Under the pieces are notes generated by a model. The model made no database searches and was not told the origin of the DNA. It worked only from the letters and a program-made list of their open reading frames with translations. The position numbers and the translations under genes are program-made. A DNA stretch of 42,102 nucleotides from Puia dinghuensis (lineage in GTDB: Bacteria; Bacteroidota; Bacteroidia; Chitinophagales; Chitinophagaceae), in the NCBI GenBank assembly GCA_026225275.1, contig JAMFSL010000213.1, forward strand, positions 1-42,102, written 5' to 3'. Shown here piece by piece: positions 23,720 to 30,711 of this stretch (the first letter of the stretch is position 1; each line of letters starts with the position of its first letter).

Positions 23720-26700
23720 ATGACCATAACAGAACTCGCCGTAAAAAAGCCGACAGTGATCGCGGTGATTTTTATCGTACTTGCCATATTCGGCATTGTA
23801 TCTTACAATAAGCTAAGCTATGAATTGCTGCCGACATTCGAAGTGCCCTTACTGGTAATCAACACTGCCTATCCCGGCGCTTCCCCGGAAGCCATTGAGA
23901 CGGAAGTGACAAAAAAAATAGAGGATAAGATCTCTTCTTTGCAACATATTAAACGCATTCGTTCCACCTCCTATGAAAGCCTTAGCGTGATTGCTGTGGA
24001 ACTGGTTTCCGGAACGGATGCGGACGTGTCCCTTGAAGACTGCCAGCGAAAGGTCAACACGGTTATTGCCGACCTGCCGGGCGGCGCGCGTACACCGACC
24101 ATTGCCAAGGTTTCCACTGACGGGTTCCCCGTCTTAAAATACAGCATCTCCTCAAATTTCGCGTCAAATGTAGAATTAACACAGTTCCTGAAAGATAAGA
24201 TCGAACCGCAGGTTGCCAGCGCAAAAGATGTTGCTGACGTCTCGTTGGTGGGTGGTGAAGACAAAGCGATCAGGGTAAATGTAGATGCCGGGAAATTAAA
24301 AGGATTTAACCTTTCCATCTTAAATGTATCGCAGGCCATCAGTGCCAACAACCTTGATTTCCCGACCGGAAAGGTGGAGGATGCCACCAACAGTCTCAGC
24401 ATTAAGCTTACAGGGAAATACAACTCCGTAGATGCTTTGGAAGACCTGGTTGTAGTTCATACGGTCAATGGTGCAGATGTGAAGCTTAGAGATATCGCAA
24501 CGGTGGTCGAAGACAAGAAAACGGTGGAGACCATCAGCAGGATAAACGGCAATCCCTCAGTTGAACTAATCATTACCAAACAGAGCAATGCGAATGCTGT
24601 GATCATGGCGGACCTGGTAAAAAAGAACCTGGCCGGATTGGAGAAAATTTACGCGGCCCGCAATTTGAAGTTTAATCTGATCATCGATACCACGCAGTTT
24701 ACTTTGGAGGCGGCGGAAGACGTACAACATGACCTGGGCTTTGCGCTTATCCTCGTGGCTTTAGTGATTTTGCTTTTCCTGCATAGTGTCCGCGACAGCT
24801 TTATTGTGATGCTGGCGATCCCTTCCTCATTTTTAGGGACACTCATAGCGGTTCACATTTTCGGCTATTCACTTAACCTGATGACGCTGCTTGGCCTGAC
24901 CCTGGTGGTGGGCATTTTAGTGGACGACAGCATCGTAGTGCTTGAAAACATCCACCGGCATTTGCGTATGGGTAAAAATAAAGTTCAGGCGGCTATCGAC
25001 GGCAGGAATGAGATAGGGCCTACCGCGGTGGCGATAACCATGGTGGATGTTATCGTGTTTTTACCCCTGGCGCTATCCAATTCGGGGATCACAAGCTCGA
25101 TCTTACGGCCATTTTGCTGGGTGATCATCATTTCCACGGTGCTGAGCCTTTTTGTGTCATTTACCTTGACCCCTCTGCTGGCTTCACGATTTGCCGGGCA
25201 CGTAGATCTCAATAAAAGAACGCCGTGGATACGTTTTAACAAGTTCATAGAAGATGAAATGGAATCGCTTACCCGCTGGTACAGCAGGCGATTACATTGG
25301 ATATTAAAGCATAAACGGATAACTATTTTCAGCATTTTCATACTTTTTGTCGCAGCTATGTCGCTTGTGGCCAATGGTTTTATCGCTAACACGTTCGTTG
25401 AGCAGGGACAACACCATGAAGCTATTTTTTATTTAGAGGCGAACAAAGGAAGCACACTTAAAAATACCGACAGCCTGACCAAAATCGCGGAAGCCAAGTT
25501 ACTCGGGCTTCCTGAAGTGAACAGGGTGATCGCCGATGTCGGCGTCAGCGAGGGCTTTTTCTTTTCTGGTGACATTCCGGCGTACAGATCACAATTCAGG
25601 GTACAATTCAAAGGCGATGCGAGTTACAAGGATGAGATATTTGTAGCTAAAGCAAAGAATCTGTTGAGTACCATACCGGGCGCGACCATTTCAAATTCAC
25701 TCATAGATATTACCGGGGGGCCTGTAGATAAACCGGTTCAGTTGGTTGTCAGCAGTGATAATGCGGATTCTGTTCGTTTTTACAGCGATAAGGTCAAGGC
25801 CATTCTTGCCAGAACTTACGGCACCTCAAACATCAAATCGGGCATCGATCAGGTTGCCCCGGAAGTGAAGATCATTATTGATAAGAGAAAGATGGTAGCG
25901 CTTGGACTGGACGTGGCTACGGTTGGTTCGACTATGGCAACTGCATTCCATGGCAGCGACGACAGGCTGGATGATGCTAAATTTAACCAGGGCAGTATAC
26001 AAATTCCGATCATAGTGCAACTCAATGAATTTGACCGCCGAAACCCGGACGATATCGGCAGGTTAGAATTCTCCAACAAAAGCGGTGCTTTGATAGAACT
26101 TAACCAGTTCGCCGAAATTAAACCGGCGGTAGGGTTAACCGAGCTGCAACGTACCAACAGGCTTACATCAACTTTGGTTGAGGCTTCCCTTATCGGAAGA
26201 GTTTCAGGCGATGTAGGTCCTGAAATTGACAAACAGATTGCTGCCGCCAAATTCCCCGCTAATGTGAAGATCGCCTGGATCGGTGAATATGAAAACCAAC
26301 AGGAAAGCGGTGCGGTTATCGGCGGCGCTTTTGGTATCAGCATTTTGCTGATCTATTTCCTGATGGTGATACTTTACAACAACTTCCTGTATCCCCTAGT
26401 GGTACTATTTGCTATACCGATGAGCTTTATCGGGGCATTCCTGGCACTCGCGCTGGCAAAAAGCTCATTTAGTGTTTTTACACTAATGGGCCTGATCGTG
26501 ATGATGGGGTTAGTTTGTAAGAATTCGATATTGATTGTTGACTTTGCCAATAAAGAAAAGGAACACGGCAAGACCTCTTTCGAGGCGCTCATCGCGGCCG
26601 GTACAGAACGGCTGCGGCCGATACTGATGACGACGATGGCCATGGTACTCGGGATGTTACCGATTGCAGTAGCGAGCGGTGCCGGTTCGGAATGGAAAAA

Positions 26701-26854
26701 TGGAATGGGTTGGTGCCTTGTCGGGGGTTTGACAAGTTCAATGTGCCTAACCCTTTTTATCGTTCCCGCTGTTTACCTGGTAGCCGATACCATCAAATTG
26801 AAATTGAGCAACAAAAAATCGGCAAAAGCAATGCAAAAAGCTAAGTTGACATAG
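23720..26854 (+). CDS. RND family efflux pump permease
   Basis: The product is 1044 residues, the usual AcrB-type length, with span 1 at the N-terminus (VIAVIFIVLAIFGIVSYNKL), the first large periplasmic loop, spans 2-6 from about residue 335 (GFALILVALVILLFLHSV), then the second loop and spans 7-12. The proton-relay aspartates are present in span 4 (VVGILVDDSIVVLENIHRHL), and the relay lysine in span 10 (GLVCKNSILIVDFANKEKEH). The protein belongs to the hydrophobe/amphiphile efflux (HAE1) branch. With the preceding duct and adaptor it makes a complete tripartite pump expelling hydrophobic compounds from the periplasm or inner membrane. Nearby DoxX and azoreductase suggest quinones, azo compounds or aromatic toxins as inducers; that is inference. 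Confidence 0.93.
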   Translation: MTITELAVKKPTVIAVIFIVLAIFGIVSYNKLSYELLPTFEVPLLVINTAYPGASPEAIETEVTKKIEDKISSLQHIKRIRSTSYESLSVIAVELVSGTDADVSLEDCQRKVNTVIADLPGGARTPTIAKVSTDGFPVLKYSISSNFASNVELTQFLKDKIEPQVASAKDVADVSLVGGEDKAIRVNVDAGKLKGFNLSILNVSQAISANNLDFPTGKVEDATNSLSIKLTGKYNSVDALEDLVVVHTVNGADVKLRDIATVVEDKKTVETISRINGNPSVELIITKQSNANAVIMADLVKKNLAGLEKIYAARNLKFNLIIDTTQFTLEAAEDVQHDLGFALILVALVILLFLHSVRDSFIVMLAIPSSFLGTLIAVHIFGYSLNLMTLLGLTLVVGILVDDSIVVLENIHRHLRMGKNKVQAAIDGRNEIGPTAVAITMVDVIVFLPLALSNSGITSSILRPFCWVIIISTVLSLFVSFTLTPLLASRFAGHVDLNKRTPWIRFNKFIEDEMESLTRWYSRRLHWILKHKRITIFSIFILFVAAMSLVANGFIANTFVEQGQHHEAIFYLEANKGSTLKNTDSLTKIAEAKLLGLPEVNRVIADVGVSEGFFFSGDIPAYRSQFRVQFKGDASYKDEIFVAKAKNLLSTIPGATISNSLIDITGGPVDKPVQLVVSSDNADSVRFYSDKVKAILARTYGTSNIKSGIDQVAPEVKIIIDKRKMVALGLDVATVGSTMATAFHGSDDRLDDAKFNQGSIQIPIIVQLNEFDRRNPDDIGRLEFSNKSGALIELNQFAEIKPAVGLTELQRTNRLTSTLVEASLIGRVSGDVGPEIDKQIAAAKFPANVKIAWIGEYENQQESGAVIGGAFGISILLIYFLMVILYNNFLYPLVVLFAIPMSFIGAFLALALAKSSFSVFTLMGLIVMMGLVCKNSILIVDFANKEKEHGKTSFEALIAAGTERLRPILMTTMAMVLGMLPIAVASGAGSEWKNGMGWCLVGGLTSSMCLTLFIVPAVYLVADTIKLKLSNKKSAKAMQKAKLT

Positions 26855-26921
26855 CAAAATGGCCGAGCAAATACGGTCAGCCAAGTATCGCGAGTTTGTA
26901 AATCACTAAATTAAATAAGCA

Positions 26922-27314
26922 ATGAAAAAAGTAAAAATCACATTTTATGTCACTACCGGCATAATCTCGGCAATGATGTTGTTTTCGGCCTTTGCATACC
27001 TGACGCAGCCGGCTATGCAACAAACCTTCCAGCACCTGGGCTATCCGGGATATTTCCGTATCGAACTGGCCATCGCCAAAGTAATTGGGGTCGTTTTATT
27101 ACTAGCGCCGGTACAGCGCCGGTTTAAAGACTTGGCCTATGCTGGTTTTGCATTAGCGTTTATTTCGGCCTCTATTGCACATATTTGTTCGGGGGATCCG
27201 ATGCCCGAACCAATAATCCCTCTTATCATCTTAGCCATACTGGCGGGTTCTTTTTGGGGCTATAATAAATGGCAGGACCTCAAAAACCTGCCTCTGGCCA
27301 AACAAACCTTTTAA
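26922..27314 (+). CDS. DoxX-like membrane protein
   Basis: The product is 130 residues with four membrane helices: about 7-27, 46-65, 71-90 and 97-115. Characteristic segments are HLGYPGYFRIELAIAKVIGV, the GVVLLLAP turn, and FKDLAYAGFALAFISASIAH. This is the DoxX-like (DUF4870-unrelated) group that is often encoded beside azoreductases and other oxidoreductases and is thought to help handle reactive sulfur or quinone stress at the membrane. It follows the RND permease after 67 bp and precedes the azoreductase by 22 bp, so it is probably part of the same transcript. Exact activity is unknown. Confidence 0.75.
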   Translation: MKKVKITFYVTTGIISAMMLFSAFAYLTQPAMQQTFQHLGYPGYFRIELAIAKVIGVVLLLAPVQRRFKDLAYAGFALAFISASIAHICSGDPMPEPIIPLIILAILAGSFWGYNKWQDLKNLPLAKQTF

Positions 27315-27336
27315 AAACAGTATACCAAATTACATT

Positions 27337-27939
27337 ATGAACATACTGCATGTTATTTCAAGTCCGAGGGGTGAAAAATCCGTAAGCATAAAACTGGGCA
27401 ATGCGATCATTGGCAAGTTAAAGGCGGCCCACCCGGATAGCGTAGTTAAAGAAAGAAACCTGGTCAAAAATCTTTTCCCGCATCTGGAGGAAGTTCATAT
27501 TAACTCATTTTTTACGCCGTTGGAAAATCAAACGGCGGAGCAACAGGTGGCCATTCACCATTCCGACGAGGTTATCGCCGAACTCTGGGAAGCCGACGTG
27601 ATCGTTATTGACGCACCTGTTTACAATTTGAATATTCATTCCACGCTCAAAGCTTACTTTGATCACATCTCCCGCGCCGGCGTTACTTTTCGCTATACGG
27701 AAAGCGGTCCGGAAGGCCTGTTAAAAAACAAGAAGGTTTATGTTGCTATCGCCTCCGGCGGCATCTATTCCGAGGGACCGATGCAGTCTTACGATTTTGT
27801 CGCTCCTTATTTAACGGCGTTCCTTAGTTTTATCGGTCTTACCGATATAAGTTTTGTGCGCGCAGAAGGCACCGCCTTACCAGGTATACAGGATACTGCC
27901 CTGGAAAAGGGTATTGAAAGTATCGTCATTTCCGGATAA
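27337..27939 (+). CDS. azoR: FMN-dependent NADH:quinone oxidoreductase / azoreductase
   Basis: The product is 200 residues with a flavodoxin-like fold. The FMN phosphate loop is near the N-terminus (ILHVISSPRGEKSVSIKLGN), the second flavin contact is APVYNLNIHSTLKAYFDHIS, and the third is VYVAIASGGIYSEGPMQSYD. FDHISRAGVTFRYTESGPEG is a hallmark of the AzoR family. These soluble homodimers reduce quinones and azo dyes by two electrons with NADH, avoiding semiquinone radicals. It is the last gene of the efflux cassette, followed 20 bp later by a hairpin terminator. The pairing with a pump and a MarR regulator fits a quinone or electrophile defence unit. Confidence 0.9.
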   Translation: MNILHVISSPRGEKSVSIKLGNAIIGKLKAAHPDSVVKERNLVKNLFPHLEEVHINSFFTPLENQTAEQQVAIHHSDEVIAELWEADVIVIDAPVYNLNIHSTLKAYFDHISRAGVTFRYTESGPEGLLKNKKVYVAIASGGIYSEGPMQSYDFVAPYLTAFLSFIGLTDISFVRAEGTALPGIQDTALEKGIESIVISG

Positions 27940-27958
27940 CCTGTTGCCGCTTATATTA

Positions 27959-27996
27959 GGCCGCTGTGCTTCAAATGGTAGCACGCGGCCTTTCTT
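27959..27996 (+). terminator. Rho-independent terminator of the efflux/azoR operon
   Basis: GGCCGC and GCGGCC, then TGTGCT/AGCAC with one bulged T, form an eleven-pair stem (27959-27990) followed by TTTCTT. It lies 20 bases after the azoR stop codon. The remaining sequence to 28322 holds only the operator and repeats listed below. Confidence 0.75.
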
Positions 27997-28136
27997 GATC
28001 GTATCAATAAGTTCAAATAGTTGCCCTAAACACATTAATAGAAGCAACCAAGCTCGAAGGCGTGATTTACAGTAAAATAGTCGGCGGACATTTTAAGAGC
28101 ATGATCGTCTGTTTGTAAATGACCTATCCTGAATGA

Positions 28137-28152
28137 TTGAACATTTGTTCAA
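28137..28152. promoter_or_regulatory. Second copy of the TetR-type palindrome
   Basis: TTGAACATTTGTTCAA is the exact reverse complement of 21037-21052. A further half-site (TGTTCA) lies at 28159-28164. No gene begins downstream; instead the IS-end-like 33-mer starts at 28163, so the gene once controlled from here appears to have been removed. Confidence 0.55.
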
Positions 28153-28162
28153 AACGACTGTT

Positions 28163-28195
28163 CATGGAGAATTGAAGCCAGTTTATGGAGAATTC
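28163..28195 (+). repeat. 33-bp IS-end-like unit, solitary copy
   Basis: Identical in all 33 positions to 18028-18060 and 29 of 33 to 28273-28305. ATGGAGAATT occurs twice, 21 bases apart, a pattern reminiscent of the multiple internal repeats at ends of some insertion sequences. It lies 110 bases before the next copy in the same orientation. No transposase is present. Confidence 0.7.
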
Positions 28196-28272
28196 GGAAC
28201 CGATTGTCATGACCCTATAACCTCTTGATTATAATTGAATTAATTAGCAACGCGGTTAGGTATCTGCACTGA

Positions 28273-28432
28273 TATGGAGAATTAAAGCCAACTTATGGAG
28301 AATTCGGTTTAGCCGAAATTATTCAATATTGCGACCTTAAGAAGGCAAGGACCTCATTAAGTAATGAATCGCCGCTTAATGCTTCAAAGGGAGCCTTAAT
28401 TTTATATCGGGTACCTCGGCCGGCTCCTTCTG
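28273..28432 (+). repeat. 160-bp direct repeat, right copy
   Basis: Gap-free match to 18028-18187. It starts with the 33-bp unit and runs into the 3' end of the minus-strand winged-helix fragment (28323-28628). Homology stops at the sequence CCTTCTG, after which the right copy continues the gene and the left copy enters unrelated sequence, so the right copy is the original. Confidence 0.8.
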
Positions 28433-28628
28433 CAGCAATTATATTATCTTCTAATAATTTGGTAATCAAATATTTAATTTGATTACGATTGAGTACCTGG
28501 ATCAGCTTTGCCTCAAGTTCGCCGATTTTTAGCGTTTTCCCTTGCATTGCCTTTAGTATCTGGTCCACTTCTGCAATAAGATAACGGTTGCCAATCCGCT
28601 GTTCCCAGTCTGCTAAAGCAGAATATGT
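28323..28628 (-). pseudogene. C-terminal winged-helix fragment of a larger gene
   Basis: The minus-strand frame reads TYSALADWEQRIGNRYLIAE, then LKAMQGKTLKIGELEAKLIQ, LNRNQIKYLITKLLEDNIIA, and AEGAGRGTRYKIKAPFEALS, ending near RSQY. The middle is a winged helix with a GRGTRYKI wing, as seen at the C-terminus of Fic proteins, ATP-binding proteins and other multi-domain proteins. The frame continues upstream only through the tRNA-Pro fragment (28629-28675), which encodes nothing sensible, so the gene was cut exactly at that junction. A functional short protein is unlikely. The parent family is not certain. Confidence 0.5.
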
Positions 28629-28675
28629 GTCGGCAAGACAGGATTCGAACCTGCGACCCCCTGGTCCCAAACCAG
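28629..28675 (-). repeat. tRNA-Pro 3'-half scar 2 (putative attachment site)
   Basis: Forty-seven bases match the 3' half of tRNA-Pro at 35119-35165, from anticodon loop to acceptor end, with one mismatch (C for G at 28634). The 5' half is absent, so it cannot be a working tRNA. The segment from anticodon loop to 3' end is the classic crossover region of tyrosine-recombinase elements. Confidence 0.8.
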
Positions 28676-28704
28676 ATAGCAATCATGTGGCTTGTGAAAT
28701 AGTA

Positions 28705-28899
28705 TTAAAAAAAGCTCTTTGTCTCCGACTCCAGGTTGGACAGTTTGAAATTCTGACTTCTGTCAACGACAAGAGCAGACGACCAGAATTGAAGCAATTG
28801 ACCGTTGGTTTCCAATGTTTGCTTGAGCCTTTCCATGGGAGATTTGGAAAGCCATATCTTTAACTGTAATTCTTTAATATGCTGCGGTGTATCTGTCAT
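28705..28899 (-). CDS. Small partner protein of the nucleotidyltransferase
   Basis: The product is 64 residues: MTDTPQHIKELQLKIWLSKS, PMERLKQTLETNGQLL, then a basic/polar tail. Its ATG overlaps the stop of the nucleotidyltransferase gene by four bases (ATGA), so translation is coupled. Short proteins beginning with an xxHIKELQLKIWLSKSPxERL-like segment behind such nucleotidyltransferases recur in Bacteroidota as I recall. They may form a toxin-antitoxin-like pair, but which member is toxic cannot be decided here. The last 20 residues may have been altered, because the tRNA-Pro scar begins only 30 bases past the stop. Confidence 0.6.
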   Translation of the reverse strand: MTDTPQHIKELQLKIWLSKSPMERLKQTLETNGQLLQFWSSALVVDRSQNFKLSNLESETKSFF

Positions 28900-29429
28900 C
28901 TGTTTATTAGATCAAAAGTATGCAATTTCAATTGCTTAATCCATTTTGATATATAGATCCAGTCCAGGTTGTCCACAACAACCAGGCTTTTAATATCTTC
29001 TATCTGTACGGCGGATTGAAAATCTTGTATCCAAATGAGCTTCGATATTAAAAGGTCTTCCGGGGATACGACGTAGACGGTTTTTCCGAAATAGCTGACT
29101 TTTAACCTCCGCTTAAATTCTTCAAGCCTAAATGGGTCATCTTTTAAGACAACGAAATCCGCCTTGTAGCCAGTTGCATGGTCAATAATATTGAACAGCT
29201 TGATCGGGCCCGTTATTGCATCATTAACAGCATCGCGGTCGCAATAGAACCCATCGCTAAAGCTATTTATAAAGAAATCTAAATTTTTAGCTTCGAGATG
29301 GATAATGAAATCTATGTCTCTGGTCATCCTTGGAACAGTATATAATCCCAGTGCTATACTTCCGGAAAGCATATACGGTATCTGATATTGATCAAGAACG
29401 TCCGTGATCTTTTGAAAAAAAGAAAGCAT
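28896..29429 (-). CDS. MNT/AbiEii-type nucleotidyltransferase
   Basis: The product is 177 residues. The catalytic core of the minimal polymerase-beta superfamily is visible: YMLSGSIALGLYTVPRMTRD with Gly23-Ser24, then Asp38 and Asp40 (RDIDFIIHLE), and a third acidic strand further on (YKADFVVLKDDPFR). The C-terminal half has VVSPEDLLISKLIWIQDFQS, a helix typical of DUF6036/AbiEii-like proteins. Such enzymes transfer nucleotides to tRNA or to partner proteins and often act in toxin-antitoxin or phage-defence pairs. It is coupled by four bases to the 64-residue gene downstream. Both genes lie between two tRNA-Pro scars, suggesting a small mobile passenger. Confidence 0.78.
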   Translation of the reverse strand: MLSFFQKITDVLDQYQIPYMLSGSIALGLYTVPRMTRDIDFIIHLEAKNLDFFINSFSDGFYCDRDAVNDAITGPIKLFNIIDHATGYKADFVVLKDDPFRLEEFKRRLKVSYFGKTVYVVSPEDLLISKLIWIQDFQSAVQIEDIKSLVVVDNLDWIYISKWIKQLKLHTFDLINR

Positions 29430-29518
29430 ACAGAAGTCAAGTTACTTTAAAATTTGTAGCCATAAGGAAAGGGGCAAATCGTCTGATCAATTCTTCGACC
29501 TAAATTGTGTGGGGAGGG

Positions 29519-29553
29519 TAAAAACAAAAAAGCGAGTTAGTTTATAACTCGCT
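29519..29553 (-). terminator. Hairpin terminator beside tRNA-Pro scar 3
   Basis: On the minus strand AGCGAGTTA and TAACTCGCT (29531-29539, 29545-29553 on plus) form a perfect nine-pair stem with a five-base loop, followed by TTTTTTGTTTTT. It lies ten bases past the tRNA-Pro fragment at 29563. Confidence 0.75.
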
Positions 29554-29562
29554 GATTTTCAA

Positions 29563-29577
29563 GTCGGGAAGACAGGA
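29563..29577 (-). repeat. tRNA-Pro 3'-end scar 3
   Basis: Fifteen bases (GTCGGGAAGACAGGA on plus) match the tRNA-Pro 3' end; after a short insertion, TTCTCGAA resumes a partial match. Same orientation as the intact tRNA. Short, but supported by the adjacent terminator in the same relative position as in scar 1 and the intact gene. The rest of 29430-29768 shows no gene. Confidence 0.55.
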
Positions 29578-29768
29578 CAATTCTCGAATCTTTTCGCAGT
29601 GGATTTACAGCGATTAGCGAGTTTATAGATTTAAATATCAGTGTGTTAAGAGATAATCTAACAATCACTTTTTACGTCCGGAAGTGTGAAGGATAAGTTA
29701 AGATAAAAAGGTGTGAATAGTAGAAAGGTTATCTGATCAACAAAATAAAAGGCTGTGTTTGCAAAATA

Positions 29769-29796
29769 GTACGTATTTTCGTACTTAAATAAGTAC
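29769..29796 (+). promoter_or_regulatory. YefM-type operator: three GTAC cores at 12-bp spacing
   Basis: GTAC occurs at 29769, 29781 and 29793, exactly 12 bases apart, just before the yefM ATG at 29801. The last two sit in inverted arms (CGTACTTAA / TTAAGTACG-like). YefM-YoeB operators of other bacteria use palindromes with TGTACA cores at 12-bp centre spacing, so this should be the autoregulatory site. TATTTTCG at 29774-29781 is a possible -7 box inside it. Confidence 0.6.
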
Positions 29797-29800
29797 TTAT

Positions 29801-30055
29801 ATGCGCGTATTAAATTACTCCGATTTTCGCAATAACTTGGCTCAAAGCCTGAATGCGGTGAATGACGACCGGGAAATTGTGGTGGTTTCCCGTACCAAAG
29901 GGAAAAATGTGGTGGTGATGGACCTGGATGAATACAATGCTATCCAGGAGACCCTTCATCTGACCAGTAATGCAACAAACCGCCAGCGACTGACGGAATC
30001 TCTGCAGGAAATGCATGCCGGCATTTTCAAAGCGCACAAACTAATAGAAAAGTAA
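29801..30055 (+). CDS. yefM: YefM-family antitoxin (type II)
   Basis: The product is 84 residues of the Phd/YefM family. The N-terminal DNA-binding fold is MRVLNYSDFRNNLAQSLNAV, then DDREIVVVSRTKGKNVVVMD and LDEYNAIQETLHLTSN. The C-terminal part (NRQRLTESLQEMHAGIF) is the flexible toxin-neutralising tail. It binds its own promoter with the toxin; the operator with three GTAC cores sits directly upstream. The toxin gene starts two bases after its stop, as usual. The family assignment is secure and the protein looks intact. Confidence 0.9.
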   Translation: MRVLNYSDFRNNLAQSLNAVNDDREIVVVSRTKGKNVVVMDLDEYNAIQETLHLTSNATNRQRLTESLQEMHAGIFKAHKLIEK

Positions 30056-30057
30056 GC

Positions 30058-30339
30058 ATGGAATTGGTATTTCAAACCCATGGTTGGGAGGACTATTTAT
30101 ACTGGCAGCAGCAGGATAAAAAGATCCTTCAGCGCATTAATGAGCTCATTAAAGATATGCTACGATCTCCTTTTAAAGGCATTGGTAAACCGGAGCCGCT
30201 GAAAGGCGATCTTGCCGGTTGTTGGAGCCGACGGATTACCGATGAACACCGATTGGTGTATGCTATAAGGGAAAAAAGGCTACATATTCTGCAGTGCAGG
30301 TTTCATTTTACAATACCGAAGTCCATTATGACCCGCTGA
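30058..30339 (+). CDS. yoeB: YoeB-family mRNA interferase with an altered C-terminus
   Basis: The product is 93 residues. Residues 1-83 are a normal YoeB: WEDYLYWQQQDKKILQRINE, then PFKGIGKPEPLKGDLAGCWS and RRITDEHRLVYAI, with the catalytic positions Glu46, Arg65 and His83 in place. YoeB normally ends with His83-Tyr84. Here residue 84 is Phe and the stop is lost, so the frame runs on for nine foreign residues (TIPKSIMTR). Downstream sequence in another frame encodes the tail of a different gene, so a deletion or recombination junction lies at about 30300. The toxin, a ribosome-dependent RNase in its family, may be weakened or inactive. Confidence 0.85.
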   Translation: MELVFQTHGWEDYLYWQQQDKKILQRINELIKDMLRSPFKGIGKPEPLKGDLAGCWSRRITDEHRLVYAIREKRLHILQCRFHFTIPKSIMTR

Positions 30340-30452
30340 ACGATATCTTCTATATCCGTTCGCAGAATAGTGATGGCGCCGGTGCCTACGATGTTGTTTG
30401 GCGCGTCGTCAAAGGCATTTACACCGACCGAGATATCGAATATGGGTTTTGA
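30300..30452 (+). pseudogene. C-terminal gene fragment fused behind yoeB
   Basis: In the frame that starts at 30300 the sequence reads VSFYNTEVHYDPLNDIFYIR, then SQNSDGAGAYDVVWRVVKGI, and ends RDIEYGF with a TGA at 30450-30452. The composition is protein-like and has no start codon. HYDPLNDIFYIR faintly recalls DUF2283-type strands, but I do not assign a family. It abuts the end of the YoeB-homologous region. Confidence 0.35.
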
Positions 30453-30578
30453 ACAAGCTTTAGGATGATGGCAGGGTTGAACCTTATCAACACTGAATGA
30501 CAATGAATTGGATCAAGGAACCTTTTCGTAAGCGATTTAGCTCGTTTAGCCAAGGTTCTCTAGTCGTAAGCAGCAGTC

Positions 30579-30711
30579 TCACTTGCTCATAAATTCGACA
30601 AATTCTTGAAATTTATCAAAAGTCAAGTCATTCACGCTTAATGCATTAATAGATTGACGTCTCCTCATAGTAGAGTTTCAGACCTGAAAGAATTTCTGAT
30701 CCTCCTTGCAT
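30579..30711 (-). other. Two overlapping micro-frames, possibly one frameshifted small gene
   Basis: On the minus strand the frame from ATG 30711 reads MQGGSEILSGLKLYYEETS and stops at 30646. A second frame from ATG 30668 reads MRRRQSINALSVNDLTFDKF, then QEFVEFMSK, and stops at 30579. Both have protein-like composition and overlap by 23 bases in different phases, as if a single gene of about 45 codons had taken a frameshift. An AGGAGG lies just inside the first frame. No family recognised. Confidence 0.25.

Noticed and set aside
23971-24423. Long antisense frames inside the RND permease, the GC-rich MFS/ArsB-like genes and the TonB receptor
   Set aside because: They are codon-bias shadows of well-supported genes and lack domains or start contexts.
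28011-28118. A 35-codon open frame (ALNTLIEATKLEGVIYSKIV and onward) between the azoR terminator and the second palindrome, possibly a regulator's tail
   Set aside because: It has no start codon and no motif I can tie to a family; the resemblance to a TetR C-terminus is wishful given the nearby operator.
18028-28432. A composite transposon bounded by the 160-bp repeats
   Set aside because: No transposase, no terminal inverted repeats and no visible target duplication; most of the repeat is an ordinary gene tail.
28323-28682. A 119-residue protein starting inside the tRNA-Pro fragment
   Set aside because: The first 15 residues are translation of tRNA sequence; only the part after 28628 is gene-derived, so it is listed as a fragment.
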